DNA from: an uncultured Prevotellaceae bacterium
GTDB lineage: Bacteria; Bacteroidota; Bacteroidia; Bacteroidales; Muribaculaceae
Assembly: GCA_905210415.1 (NCBI GenBank)
Contig: CAJLWM010000061.1
Location: 1 to 11,424, forward strand
DNA: 11,424 bases
Direction: 5' to 3'
A program made the translations under genes and the position numbers. Shown one piece after another: positions 1 to 8,175 of this stretch (position 1 is the stretch's first letter; the number at the start of each line of letters is the position of its first letter). The notes under the pieces are model-generated. The model made no database searches. It saw only the letters and a program-made list of their open reading frames with translations, and was not told the origin of the DNA.

Positions 1-345
1 AGTGTCAGCCCTAATTTATGTTATTTAAAAAAGTTTTTACCGGACAGCAATAATTTTATATAATCCTCCTGACCACAGACTCCTCCAGTTAAGTAGTTGC
101 ATTCTTCAAAAGGTTATCGATAAACAGTTTGATTAAATCCACCTTTTTCGGCTGACACCGAGAACAGTTTTACACAATTTAGCATCCTCAGACCGGTGGC
201 GAATGTAGCGCTGATGGGCGGCAAAGGGCTGACATCGTAGAAGTGATGTCAGCCCTTTGCTGCGTCCTTATCCCCCAATGCTGTCATTAGGGGCTCAGCT
301 GAGTAATATAACAGAATCTGCCAGAGTGCTATGCCGGCGAATGCA
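1..345. other. Non-coding region downstream of tamL
   Basis: No convincing protein or RNA gene is visible in these 345 bases, and all frames are broken by stops. The region holds a 16-bp perfect hairpin (221-260), a weaker hairpin at 272-293 (CCCCAATG paired with CATTAGGGG, with one bulged A), a 10-bp palindrome TTATCGATAA (114-123), a palindrome CTCAGCTGAG (294-303), and four copies of the octamer TGTCAGCC/GGCTGACA (3-10, 150-157, 227-234, 247-254). No TAnnTTTG promoter was found on either strand. It lies at the 3' side of tamL, so the hairpins may serve as the end of the tamB-tamL transcript; that is inference. Confidence 0.6.
221..260. repeat. 16-bp perfect inverted repeat downstream of tamL
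   Basis: Arms 221-236 (GCAAAGGGCTGACATC) and 245-260 are exact reverse complements around an 8-nt loop. The hairpin sits 86 bp past the tamL stop. Neither strand carries a T-run after the stem, so it is not a textbook rho-independent terminator. It could stabilise the 3' end of the tamL mRNA, or be a REP-like palindromic element. Its core octamer recurs at 3-10 and 150-157. Confidence 0.6.
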
Positions 346-2676
346 TCAGAATGGGTAGCCGATTGCGAGGTGGAATGCGAGGCTCTTCTTGAAACTTGGC
401 ATATTGAAGTAGCCGCGTCGGCCAGTGTCGTATGGTGCATGTAGCGCATATCCCAAATCGCCGCGTATCACAAGCATCTCCATATCAAAGCGCAACCCTA
501 CGCCTGTGCCAACCGCCAATTGGTCGGCAAACGACGAGAACTTAAACTGTGCCCCAGGGCGCTTGTCGTCGTTCTTCAGCAACCATACATTTCCTGCATC
601 CAAAAACAAAGCACCTTTGAGATAACTTATTAGCGGGAATCGGTATTCCAAATTCATTTCCAACTTAAACGTACCGGTCTGATCGTAATAGCCGTTGGCG
701 TTTCCAGCCTCTGGCAAGAAACCGCCAGGACCAATCGAGCGCACAGCGAATGCTCTGATAGAGTTGGCGCCACCTATATAGAATTGCTCGCTATATGGCA
801 CCTGCGACGAGTTGCCATAGGCATGCGCCGCGCCCACCAAGAAGCGTGTCACCAGTCGGTGCGAGTCCATCACTGCCTTATTATACACCACCGAGGTCTG
901 CAGCTTCACAAACTGCGAGAACGGTGTGCCAAACATCTTTTTCTCGCCTTTCGACTTTGATAATGCCCATATACCATACATCACATTTCCCGCCTCAGTG
1001 AACTGCAAATTGAAGGTCAGATTGTCGGCTCCGAAATTGCGGTCGTAGGTGTAGTTGTATTGCATTATCGGCACAAACTGGTTGCGGAAACTCTCATACA
1101 CCGCAGGATTGTTTGCCATGGTGGCATCAAATGCCTCTGTGGTGTGCAGCAACTTAGTGTATGTCAACCTCAACGGTGTGAACTCGTTAAGCGAGTGACG
1201 CCCAGCATGCCACTGCCAAAGCGCTCCGGCACTAAACTGCACCATCTTGAAGAAGCTTGGGCGGTTGAGCAAGTCGGCCGACAGCGTAAACTTGGTGCTG
1301 TTTTGGAATCGACGGCTGCGGTCTACAAATCTCGGCGCAAGCAGTTTTGGGAACGTGAGCGTAGACGACAGCCCGAACTCATAACTATTGTAGTCATAGC
1401 CCTCAATGGCCTTACCGCCGGTGGCCCATTCATAGCTTGCGCGCAAATCGGTGTTTATCACCTCACCGCCTCCAAAGAGGTTTTTATGCGCCACACCAAG
1501 CGTGATGCCCGGTCCAATAAAGCTATTGGATTTCGATGTCAATTGGGTCTCAATCTTTGCCTCTATCGGGCGATCCATGGTGCAATTCACTTCCACATCA
1601 AGCTGCGTCTGCCCTGGGCGCAAAGAGTCAAGCGGAACCACCTCGATGTTTATGGCATTGAATATTCCCATATTGCTCAAGGCGCTTTGCGTGCGGTCCA
1701 TATCACGAACGCTAAACACCTTGCCCTTGCGAAACGTGATCTTCTTCTCCATCACGTCTTTGCGCAGTCTCACGGGCTGCATCTTCACCAGCGTACCCTT
1801 GCGAGCCAAATCCAGAGTGTCGGGAGTTCCCCCACCCTGATAGCGATTCACCACAGTGGTGATGTTTCCCACCTTGTATTTTTTCAACGCGGCACTCGGT
1901 ATGCCCTTAGCCATAGTCATTCGCAGTGCAATCTTGCCCTTACGCAAAGTGCTATCTGCAAGATATTCTATGTATTCGGGGCGGAAATAATAATACCCGC
2001 GATTTCTAAGTCTATTGGTGATGTTCACCCTCACCGCATTTAGCGAGTCAAGGCTATATCGGCTACCCGGCCTGAGATACGTGCTCTTGCGGGCGAGCGA
2101 GTCTATCTTCATCGAGAGTTCGCTATTGCCGTTAAGGTAACCCACGCTACTCAGCACATACGGTTCATTCACTATCACATCATATTGTATGCGAGCCTTC
2201 TTCTTATTCTTCTTTGAATACACCAGTTGATACGACGCATTCGAGTCGAAGTATCCGTTGTCGTGCAACACGGTGTTTATCATGTCCACACGGTTGGTTG
2301 GGCGCACTGTTGAGATCAGCACCGGCTGCTTCACGAGTTTCTTGTACAGCCACCCTTTCAGACCACCGCAACTATCGCTCCAATGATTATACACCCACAA
2401 TCCCACAGGGAAAGGATGGCGGATATATGGCGACACCAGGCTATTGTTCGGCGACACATTGATGGCTGAAGCGATGCCTTCGGCCACGCCCTCATCGAGC
2501 ACAATGCTATCAGCAGTAGGCTTTATATTCAGTTTTTTCACGCCGGTATACAGCACCTCATCATCTGCAAGTTTGCTTGTGGTGGAGCACGATATGGCAC
2601 CCACAACAATTGCCAGATACAGCAGAGCACGCAACTTAGCCGTGATATTATGGTTTATCGTCTTCTTCATAATCAT
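346..2676 (-). CDS. tamL: TamL, lipoprotein-type Omp85/TamA-family outer-membrane assembly factor
   Basis: This 776-aa protein is the outer-membrane partner of TamB. The N-terminus is a lipoprotein signal: basic residues, a hydrophobic stretch (about 17-27) and the lipobox A-I-S-C with Cys30 as lipidation site. The short LADDEVLYTG segment after it is typical of TamL proteins. Residues about 40-370 should hold the POTRA domains; the rest is the 16-strand Omp85 barrel, ending in a terminal Phe (GYPF). The family's loop-6 RGF motif reads R-A-F here (R641-F643), with the arginine kept. Start: the first ATG overlaps the tamB stop (ATGA), and a second ATG two codons on is also possible. The overlap suggests co-transcription and translational coupling with tamB. 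Known for the family: TamL is a lipidated TamA homologue of Bacteroidota, usually encoded beside tamB and linked to outer-membrane homeostasis. Function here is by homology only. Confidence 0.9.
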   Translation of the reverse strand: MIMKKTINHNITAKLRALLYLAIVVGAISCSTTSKLADDEVLYTGVKKLNIKPTADSIVLDEGVAEGIASAINVSPNNSLVSPYIRHPFPVGLWVYNHWSDSCGGLKGWLYKKLVKQPVLISTVRPTNRVDMINTVLHDNGYFDSNASYQLVYSKKNKKKARIQYDVIVNEPYVLSSVGYLNGNSELSMKIDSLARKSTYLRPGSRYSLDSLNAVRVNITNRLRNRGYYYFRPEYIEYLADSTLRKGKIALRMTMAKGIPSAALKKYKVGNITTVVNRYQGGGTPDTLDLARKGTLVKMQPVRLRKDVMEKKITFRKGKVFSVRDMDRTQSALSNMGIFNAINIEVVPLDSLRPGQTQLDVEVNCTMDRPIEAKIETQLTSKSNSFIGPGITLGVAHKNLFGGGEVINTDLRASYEWATGGKAIEGYDYNSYEFGLSSTLTFPKLLAPRFVDRSRRFQNSTKFTLSADLLNRPSFFKMVQFSAGALWQWHAGRHSLNEFTPLRLTYTKLLHTTEAFDATMANNPAVYESFRNQFVPIMQYNYTYDRNFGADNLTFNLQFTEAGNVMYGIWALSKSKGEKKMFGTPFSQFVKLQTSVVYNKAVMDSHRLVTRFLVGAAHAYGNSSQVPYSEQFYIGGANSIRAFAVRSIGPGGFLPEAGNANGYYDQTGTFKLEMNLEYRFPLISYLKGALFLDAGNVWLLKNDDKRPGAQFKFSSFADQLAVGTGVGLRFDMEMLVIRGDLGYALHAPYDTGRRGYFNMPSFKKSLAFHLAIGYPF

Positions 2677-5600
2677 TGCTTAATTAATATTGAGTCGGTT
2701 GGCGCAGCGGCATTCACCCTCTTCAGCGAGTCCTGGAGCAATTGTGCTTGTCGGCGGCGCGCAGCGGCCTTTCGGCTCAACCTAAACTTAAAGATGTTCT
2801 TTAGCGATGCCAATTTTCGCTTTATCACGAAGCCCACACCGGTCTGAACGATTTCACCCTCAAGGATGCTCTCAAACCCTGTGTGGCGGAACAAACGCGC
2901 ATACATACTGCCCGAACTATTCAGCAAATATTCTATTGATATATCGCTAATCAGATTGTCTGAGAAATTGTCTTCGGCACTTGCATCGCTGCTATAATTA
3001 CCGCCCACCACAATCTTAAATCGGTCGTTGAATAGCGATTTCGACAGGTTGTAACTATAGCTGGTGACCGTAGACGTGCCCTTACCGGTGTTTTTGTCGT
3101 ATTGATTGATGCCGAACGACAAATCCACGCCCTTGATTGCACTCGCCGCCCAACTGTTCAGCTGCGAATTCAAGAACGAATACAGAGCGTTGTTTGACAT
3201 CGTAGACGTGTTAGCACCCGTGTAACTGCCATAAAGCATCAGGTTCATGGCTTGCGCCGAACGTTGCTGCTGGGTCATCGACCGCAACTCGTTCTGAACG
3301 GTCAAATCGTCGTTGGTGGCAAGGTCGAAGTTCACATCCATCTGCGACAATGTGCCACCCACATTGCACGTAATCAAGAAATCAACCAAGTGCGAGGTAG
3401 TGCCATCGCCACTCACCGTAGCCTTATATTTCTCCACAGCACTGAAGTCGAGCGATGGATTGAGCATATCGCCAGTGAACGAGATATTGCTTCCTTCGTT
3501 GATGTCGAAATTCACCTCCTTAATCAACGGAGGAGTATATTTCACATAACCTTTTTCCACCGAGAGCTTGCCAGTCACACGAGGATCGCCAGAGAAACCT
3601 TGCGCATAGTTGAGCGTACCCGAAGGATACACCTGCACCCTATTCTTTCCGTCGGGCGACAGATAGGCATTGATGATATTGCCTTCCTGCAATGTAACAG
3701 ATACATTAATATTGATGCCAAACGGTTCTACTCGCAAAAGCGAATCGGCATACTCTCCAGTAGAATCCTCAAACTGCACAAACTTCACCATATCAGGGTT
3801 GGTGGCAGGAACAATCTCGCTCACATCCTCTTGCAAAACGTATGTGAGATTACTACCTGAGAGCAACGACAAATCAGCATCGACATACAGCGCGCTTGTC
3901 TTGCCCTTCACAGCCGCCTTCAAGTCGGCAAATCCTCTACCAAACAACTGCGATTTGCGTATCTGCTTGCTATCTACAAACTGCACATTGCGACCCTTCA
4001 TCTTCAAGTCGACATACGGATTCGTCATATCATGGATGTCTATCAGGCCATCTATCACAAGCGGCTTGTCGTTGCAGCTGCGCAGAGCATAGCTATTAAA
4101 TTTCACCACGCTTGAGTCAACCGGAATCTCTGTTGACGGGAATAATATCTTTGAACCAAATACTGGCACATATATAGCGCCATCTTCGGCAGTGACCTTG
4201 CCGGTGAACACAGGCTTATCAAATGTGCCTGTCATACTCATTTCGCCATTGAGGTAACCTTGCAATTCGGCAATGCCATTCGGAATGAATGCCGACATTG
4301 TGGATATCGGGAACTTGTCGATGCTGAGTTTTAGCGACATCGGACTTGTGGCTGTGGAGTCGTTGAGCACACCAGCGGCAAATGCCACCCTTGCGCCATT
4401 GACATTCATATAAGATTCCAGATTGGTGTTACCCGTCACTGGATCGAGTGTCATCACCGCATCAAGATTGAAATCGCCCACTGTGTTGCCTTCGTAGCAG
4501 AAATTCTTCAACTCAGCATTACCGGTTCCCCAGAATTGATTGCCACGATACGATATCTTCATCTCCGACGACAGTTCTCCGCTAATCTCAGGCGCAAATG
4601 GGAACATCGACACCCATTCTTCTATCTTCACGCCCTTCACTTGCAGGTTCACATCCTCCTGATGCTTGTGTCCATCATCATCGTCGTGCTCGCCCTCGAC
4701 GTGCTCCGTGAAAAGATTTATAAAGCCCGAATTGCCACCGTCAAGGCGCAGATTAGCATCAAGATGCTGGTCTTTATAATTATATTTCACATAGTTGCCC
4801 TCATTCACCGTCCACTCTCTGTATCCGATGCGAGGATTATCGGTGAAAATATTAAGTTGCACTATCGAATCGTTAACGTCGGTGTGCGTGCCGAAGTGAT
4901 AACCCGTTCGGTTACGGATGTCTTTTGCGTCATATATCGTGGTCAAGCGGCTACCAAGCACACCTCCCCAAAGCGTCACGTTGGCGAAATTATCCATCGT
5001 GCCCGGGCGATTGCCCATGTGCAATCTATATCCCAGATATTTGCCCACTTGCTTCAGTCGTGCACTAACAGTGTCCACCTTTGTGCCAAAAGCATTTATA
5101 CCCTGCAACATGCCTTCGCCATATATTGTGCTATCGTTATACAATTCTACCGACATTTTTTTCAGCTTTATGTCGTTGTATTTCAGATATTGCTGCACAA
5201 GGCAGTTCTTACCCATCTCCATTTCGCACTCAAATGGCGGCAACGATTCTTGAAGCGTGTCGATATTGAGCGAAATACGCTCCACCTGCTTGCTCGCAAT
5301 ATCGCTGCATCGTGTGAGATGCTCAAGGAAACTATTCACGCCAACAGCCGAACTGAAGTTGACCGACATATCCTCGTTGTGTAGCGCTGCCATAATCGTG
5401 GTGTCGGTGCTTTCCACCTGCATCGATATTCCCGGAGTGGCGAAATGCAGTGTGTCGTAAGTCCACTTCATATCGTTGATCTCAGCAGTGAAATCACACA
5501 CCATGCGCTTCACATCCACATCGCCAAACGCAGTGATTTTTGCACCACCTCGTGAGGCCTCATCCATCACTCGCATCGCTTGCAGATTGAGGTCTCTGAT

Positions 5601-7520
5601 GTCGCCATCGAGCGCCACCACATAATGATCTTTCGACATTTCGCCGTTGCACATCACACTGAAATCAATATTCTGATTTCTCGAATCGATCTTTGCGTCA
5701 AACGCGCCATCGTGCAATGCCACCCTACCGTTAATGTCGCGATAGGTAGTTCCGTTATATTCCAAGTGGTCAACTGCAAAAGTGGCTTCGGTAGCCGTGC
5801 TCTTTCTCATCACGTCGAAGCCCTTGCCACGAGCGTGCAGTCGAGCCGATATATTGCCCAACGTACTCAGTGGCATAACAGAGTGCATAGGGAATGTGCG
5901 CAGATTCATGTCCACATCATAGCCTTCGGTGGCGGTGTTGAATTTTGCGCTACCCACGGCCTCTCCGGTTGCAAGCATCATGCTCACATCACCTGCCATG
6001 ATATTGCCTTTCAACGATGCCTTCCCCTTAACGAGCATTGAAGGGAAATTCACCTGCTTGCACATCTCGGCATCAAACATAGTTGGCTTCACAAAATTGA
6101 TATTGTCAAACTTGCCGTTGATTTTCAACTCTCCGCCAAGGCGTTTCTCATCCATCACATTATTCACCACACCGTCAACGTCAATACGCGCATATCGAGG
6201 CAATTCAGCACGCAATGTCTTCACATTCACTTTCTGCGGTGTGCCATTAATTCGCGCAGCCAACTGCATCGGTCGGGTGCGAGGTATCGATTGCAGATAT
6301 GCCTTATACAATGGGAATGCCCGCTCAATGTCAGAAATATCGATGTTTGCATCGGCATCTAATTTGATGATTCCCGACGACGGCTCCTCAAACACGCCCA
6401 TATCTATTCGCGCGTCTGCCCTTAGATCCGACACCACTGTCTTCAATTTAAATCGGTCAATCACCATCATCATGCTATCCATGCGGAATGTGCCATTAGC
6501 CTCAGTGATTTCAAGGCCGCATCGCTCTCTTGCAGTGAAGCTTTTGATTGGCACTATCACTTCCACGCCACGATTATACAGGCTATCGATGGCAATATTC
6601 ACATTACCCACCTCCATATAGTTCATATCCAAGCCACTGACTGGTTTGGCTCCAGCCATAGCATACACAGCATGCGAGTTGGTCAATCGCACAGCGCGCC
6701 CTTTCACCGTCCATAATGCTGTGTCAGACGATGCTGTCACTACGCTATCTGGTTCTACCACAGGATGCGATGCCAGATATTCCGGTGTAGGATATTCATA
6801 TCTCACATCCATGCTGTCCACACCGAAATAGTCAACATCTACAAGCGACTTGCCCGTATCGACATATCCGTTTTTCAATTCGGCATGGCTCACCTTTGCA
6901 TCCATCTCTTCGATGGTTGGCAACATATGCATCTTATAATGAACTTCATCAAGTGTGATTTTATCAGCGAAAATTGCCCACGCAGTCTTCACGCTATCCT
7001 CTTCGGCGGGTTTGGCCTTTTCTGGAAAATAGTCAAGGATGATGTCGCCACCACGCAACCCGGCATTCTGAATCGACACCACGTTCTTGCCCAGATCTAC
7101 TTCCGGCAATAGCATATCCACCTCGCGGATTTTGGCAGAGAGCACCATCGATGAGTCCTCACTCACCATACGGTATTTTGCATCGCTCAGTTGAGCTGTT
7201 TCAATAGTTACTTTCTTCTTCAGCAACGGCAACATCTTCACGTCAAGCATCAGATTGCCAGCATAGAGCATCGTGTCGGCTTGTTCATCGAGCACGAGCA
7301 CACCATCCACACTCACATCGAGCGGGAATTTCAGCATAAGCCTATCCACCGTGATAGTCCACCCTGTGGCCTCACTCGCTTTTTCGCAAGCTATATTTTT
7401 CACGAATTCCTGCACAACAGGTATATATAGTGATAGTGGCAACAACACCAGTAGCACCATCACCACAAGTACGGCTTTCAATACTCTATTAAAAACCTTT
7501 TTTATATGCTCAATTTCCAC
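2673..7520 (-). CDS. tamB: TamB, inner-membrane-anchored translocation/assembly module protein (AsmA-like superfamily)
   Basis: This very long protein (1615 aa) bridges the envelope and works with TamL. One N-terminal membrane anchor (about 14-36, Leu/Val-rich) is followed by an AsmA-like start with the pattern RLMLKFPLDVSVDGV, then more than 1100 residues of repetitive beta-strand sequence, as expected for the lipid-conducting beta-taco fold. The C-terminal TamB (DUF490) domain covers roughly 1200-1575 and includes GDPRVTGKLSVEKG and the late FKIVVGGNYSSDASAEDN segment. A basic tail of about 39 residues (1577-1615) follows. An acidic/His-rich insert lies at 939-956. The start is GTG (7518-7520): no in-frame ATG lies upstream of the anchor, and the next Met falls inside it. 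No Shine-Dalgarno is evident. A possible weak promoter (TTAATTTG, 7546-7553) lies just upstream. The stop overlaps the tamL start. Known for the family: TamB-like proteins are implicated in moving phospholipid to, and assembling proteins in, the outer membrane. Confidence 0.9.
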   Translation of the reverse strand: MEIEHIKKVFNRVLKAVLVVMVLLVLLPLSLYIPVVQEFVKNIACEKASEATGWTITVDRLMLKFPLDVSVDGVLVLDEQADTMLYAGNLMLDVKMLPLLKKKVTIETAQLSDAKYRMVSEDSSMVLSAKIREVDMLLPEVDLGKNVVSIQNAGLRGGDIILDYFPEKAKPAEEDSVKTAWAIFADKITLDEVHYKMHMLPTIEEMDAKVSHAELKNGYVDTGKSLVDVDYFGVDSMDVRYEYPTPEYLASHPVVEPDSVVTASSDTALWTVKGRAVRLTNSHAVYAMAGAKPVSGLDMNYMEVGNVNIAIDSLYNRGVEVIVPIKSFTARERCGLEITEANGTFRMDSMMMVIDRFKLKTVVSDLRADARIDMGVFEEPSSGIIKLDADANIDISDIERAFPLYKAYLQSIPRTRPMQLAARINGTPQKVNVKTLRAELPRYARIDVDGVVNNVMDEKRLGGELKINGKFDNINFVKPTMFDAEMCKQVNFPSMLVKGKASLKGNIMAGDVSMMLATGEAVGSAKFNTATEGYDVDMNLRTFPMHSVMPLSTLGNISARLHARGKGFDVMRKSTATEATFAVDHLEYNGTTYRDINGRVALHDGAFDAKIDSRNQNIDFSVMCNGEMSKDHYVVALDGDIRDLNLQAMRVMDEASRGGAKITAFGDVDVKRMVCDFTAEINDMKWTYDTLHFATPGISMQVESTDTTIMAALHNEDMSVNFSSAVGVNSFLEHLTRCSDIASKQVERISLNIDTLQESLPPFECEMEMGKNCLVQQYLKYNDIKLKKMSVELYNDSTIYGEGMLQGINAFGTKVDTVSARLKQVGKYLGYRLHMGNRPGTMDNFANVTLWGGVLGSRLTTIYDAKDIRNRTGYHFGTHTDVNDSIVQLNIFTDNPRIGYREWTVNEGNYVKYNYKDQHLDANLRLDGGNSGFINLFTEHVEGEHDDDDGHKHQEDVNLQVKGVKIEEWVSMFPFAPEISGELSSEMKISYRGNQFWGTGNAELKNFCYEGNTVGDFNLDAVMTLDPVTGNTNLESYMNVNGARVAFAAGVLNDSTATSPMSLKLSIDKFPISTMSAFIPNGIAELQGYLNGEMSMTGTFDKPVFTGKVTAEDGAIYVPVFGSKILFPSTEIPVDSSVVKFNSYALRSCNDKPLVIDGLIDIHDMTNPYVDLKMKGRNVQFVDSKQIRKSQLFGRGFADLKAAVKGKTSALYVDADLSLLSGSNLTYVLQEDVSEIVPATNPDMVKFVQFEDSTGEYADSLLRVEPFGININVSVTLQEGNIINAYLSPDGKNRVQVYPSGTLNYAQGFSGDPRVTGKLSVEKGYVKYTPPLIKEVNFDINEGSNISFTGDMLNPSLDFSAVEKYKATVSGDGTTSHLVDFLITCNVGGTLSQMDVNFDLATNDDLTVQNELRSMTQQQRSAQAMNLMLYGSYTGANTSTMSNNALYSFLNSQLNSWAASAIKGVDLSFGINQYDKNTGKGTSTVTSYSYNLSKSLFNDRFKIVVGGNYSSDASAEDNFSDNLISDISIEYLLNSSGSMYARLFRHTGFESILEGEIVQTGVGFVIKRKLASLKNIFKFRLSRKAAARRRQAQLLQDSLKRVNAAAPTDSILIKQ

Positions 7521-7660
7521 TTTTTTCTCTACTAAATTAATTCTACAAATTAAGGCAATATAAAATTAAGAAAAAAAGCGCAGATACACACCAAAAGGGA
7601 TACACATTATTATAATAAACTTGAAAAGTCATCGGTTTTTCGCGTCTGAGAATACGGTAT

Positions 7661-7698
7661 AAAAAAAGCGTCACAGGAAATTTACTTTCCTATGACGC
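7661..7698 (-). terminator. Rho-independent terminator of rpsO
   Basis: On the minus strand a 13-position stem (7686-7698 with 7668-7680) closes a 5-nt loop, with a single G-U wobble, and runs into seven U residues (7661-7667 on the plus strand are A). It lies about 40 bp past the rpsO stop and 140 bp before tamB. rpsO is therefore probably transcribed on its own, and tamB-tamL probably needs its own promoter or read-through. Confidence 0.9.
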
Positions 7699-7737
7699 CG
7701 AAATTTCTTTTCAACTACTGTATACTGAAGAAAAAAA

Positions 7738-8013
7738 TTACTTGCGGATACCAAGTTCCTTCTTAGCAATGATAGCACGATAGCGGTTGATGTCAGTGCG
7801 AATCAAGTAATCCAACAAACGACGACGCTTACCTACCAATTTCTTCAACGCACGTTGTGTAGTATAATCTTTATGATTTGACTTCAAGTGTTGAGTCAAA
7901 TGAGAGATACGAAAAGAGAATAATGCAATCTGTGCCTCAGGTGACCCAGTATCAGTATTGCTCGCACCGTATGTCCCAAAGATTTCTTTCTTTTTCTCAG
8001 AATCTAAATACAT
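7738..8013 (-). CDS. rpsO: 30S ribosomal protein S15
   Basis: S15 is a primary-binding protein of the 30S subunit platform; it binds the 16S rRNA central domain and contacts 23S rRNA in an intersubunit bridge. The 91-aa product is close to the usual 89 and has the family signature throughout: DTGSPEAQ (21-28), HLTQHLK (38-44), HKDY (47-50) and LVGKRRRLLDYL (59-70). The rRNA-contacting His and Asp are present (H42, D49); the usual Ser at position 52 is Thr, a conservative change. An AGGA lies directly before the ATG, closer than an ideal Shine-Dalgarno. S15 represses its own mRNA in several phyla; the leader of about 35 nt here shows no structure I can match to a known S15-binding leader. pnp, a frequent neighbour elsewhere, is absent; typA is divergent. 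Confidence 0.97.
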   Translation of the reverse strand: MYLDSEKKKEIFGTYGASNTDTGSPEAQIALFSFRISHLTQHLKSNHKDYTTQRALKKLVGKRRRLLDYLIRTDINRYRAIIAKKELGIRK

Positions 8014-8053
8014 TCCTTTGGTGTTTTTAATTATGTTAATAAAATATCGGGCA

Positions 8054-8084
8054 CAAAGTTAGTAATTATTTTCCTTTCACACAA
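8054..8084 (-). promoter_or_regulatory. Bacteroidota-type promoter of rpsO
   Basis: The minus strand reads TTG (8082-8084), 20 nt of spacer, then TAACTTTG (8054-8061), a full match to the Bacteroidota layout of a -33 TTG-type element and a -7 TAnnTTTG element. Transcription would start near 8047-8050, giving a leader of roughly 35 nt before the rpsO ATG. Confidence 0.75.
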
Positions 8085-8122
8085 CCTCGCCATTGTTTTT
8101 TCGCAGTTTTTTCTCTAATTAT

Positions 8123-8153
8123 CTGCATATTTGCAGCAAAATCACTAACTTTG
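8123..8153 (+). promoter_or_regulatory. Bacteroidota-type promoter of typA
   Basis: TAACTTTG at 8146-8153 matches the -7 consensus TAnnTTTG exactly and is the same octamer used by rpsO on the other strand. Twenty bases upstream stands CTG (8123-8125), one base away from the -33 TTG, so that half is degenerate. The expected start near 8158-8161 leaves a leader of about 15 nt, with no Shine-Dalgarno before the ATG at 8176. Confidence 0.65.
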
Positions 8154-8175
8154 CACCTCAAATAGGTTATAATTT

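Noticed and set aside
249..449. Minus-strand 66-codon frame overlapping the tamL 3' end
   Set aside because: It is a different frame of the tamL coding end and includes an arm of the 16-bp hairpin; no coding features.
1060..2043. Plus-strand open frame of 327 codons antisense to tamL
   Set aside because: It lies wholly opposite tamL, whose lipobox, barrel and terminal Phe are clear. The product is His/Arg/Cys-rich with no recognisable domain, as expected for a shadow frame.
4536..5384. Plus-strand open frame of 282 codons antisense to tamB
   Set aside because: Opposite tamB, His/Ile/Leu-rich, no motif; an antisense shadow frame.
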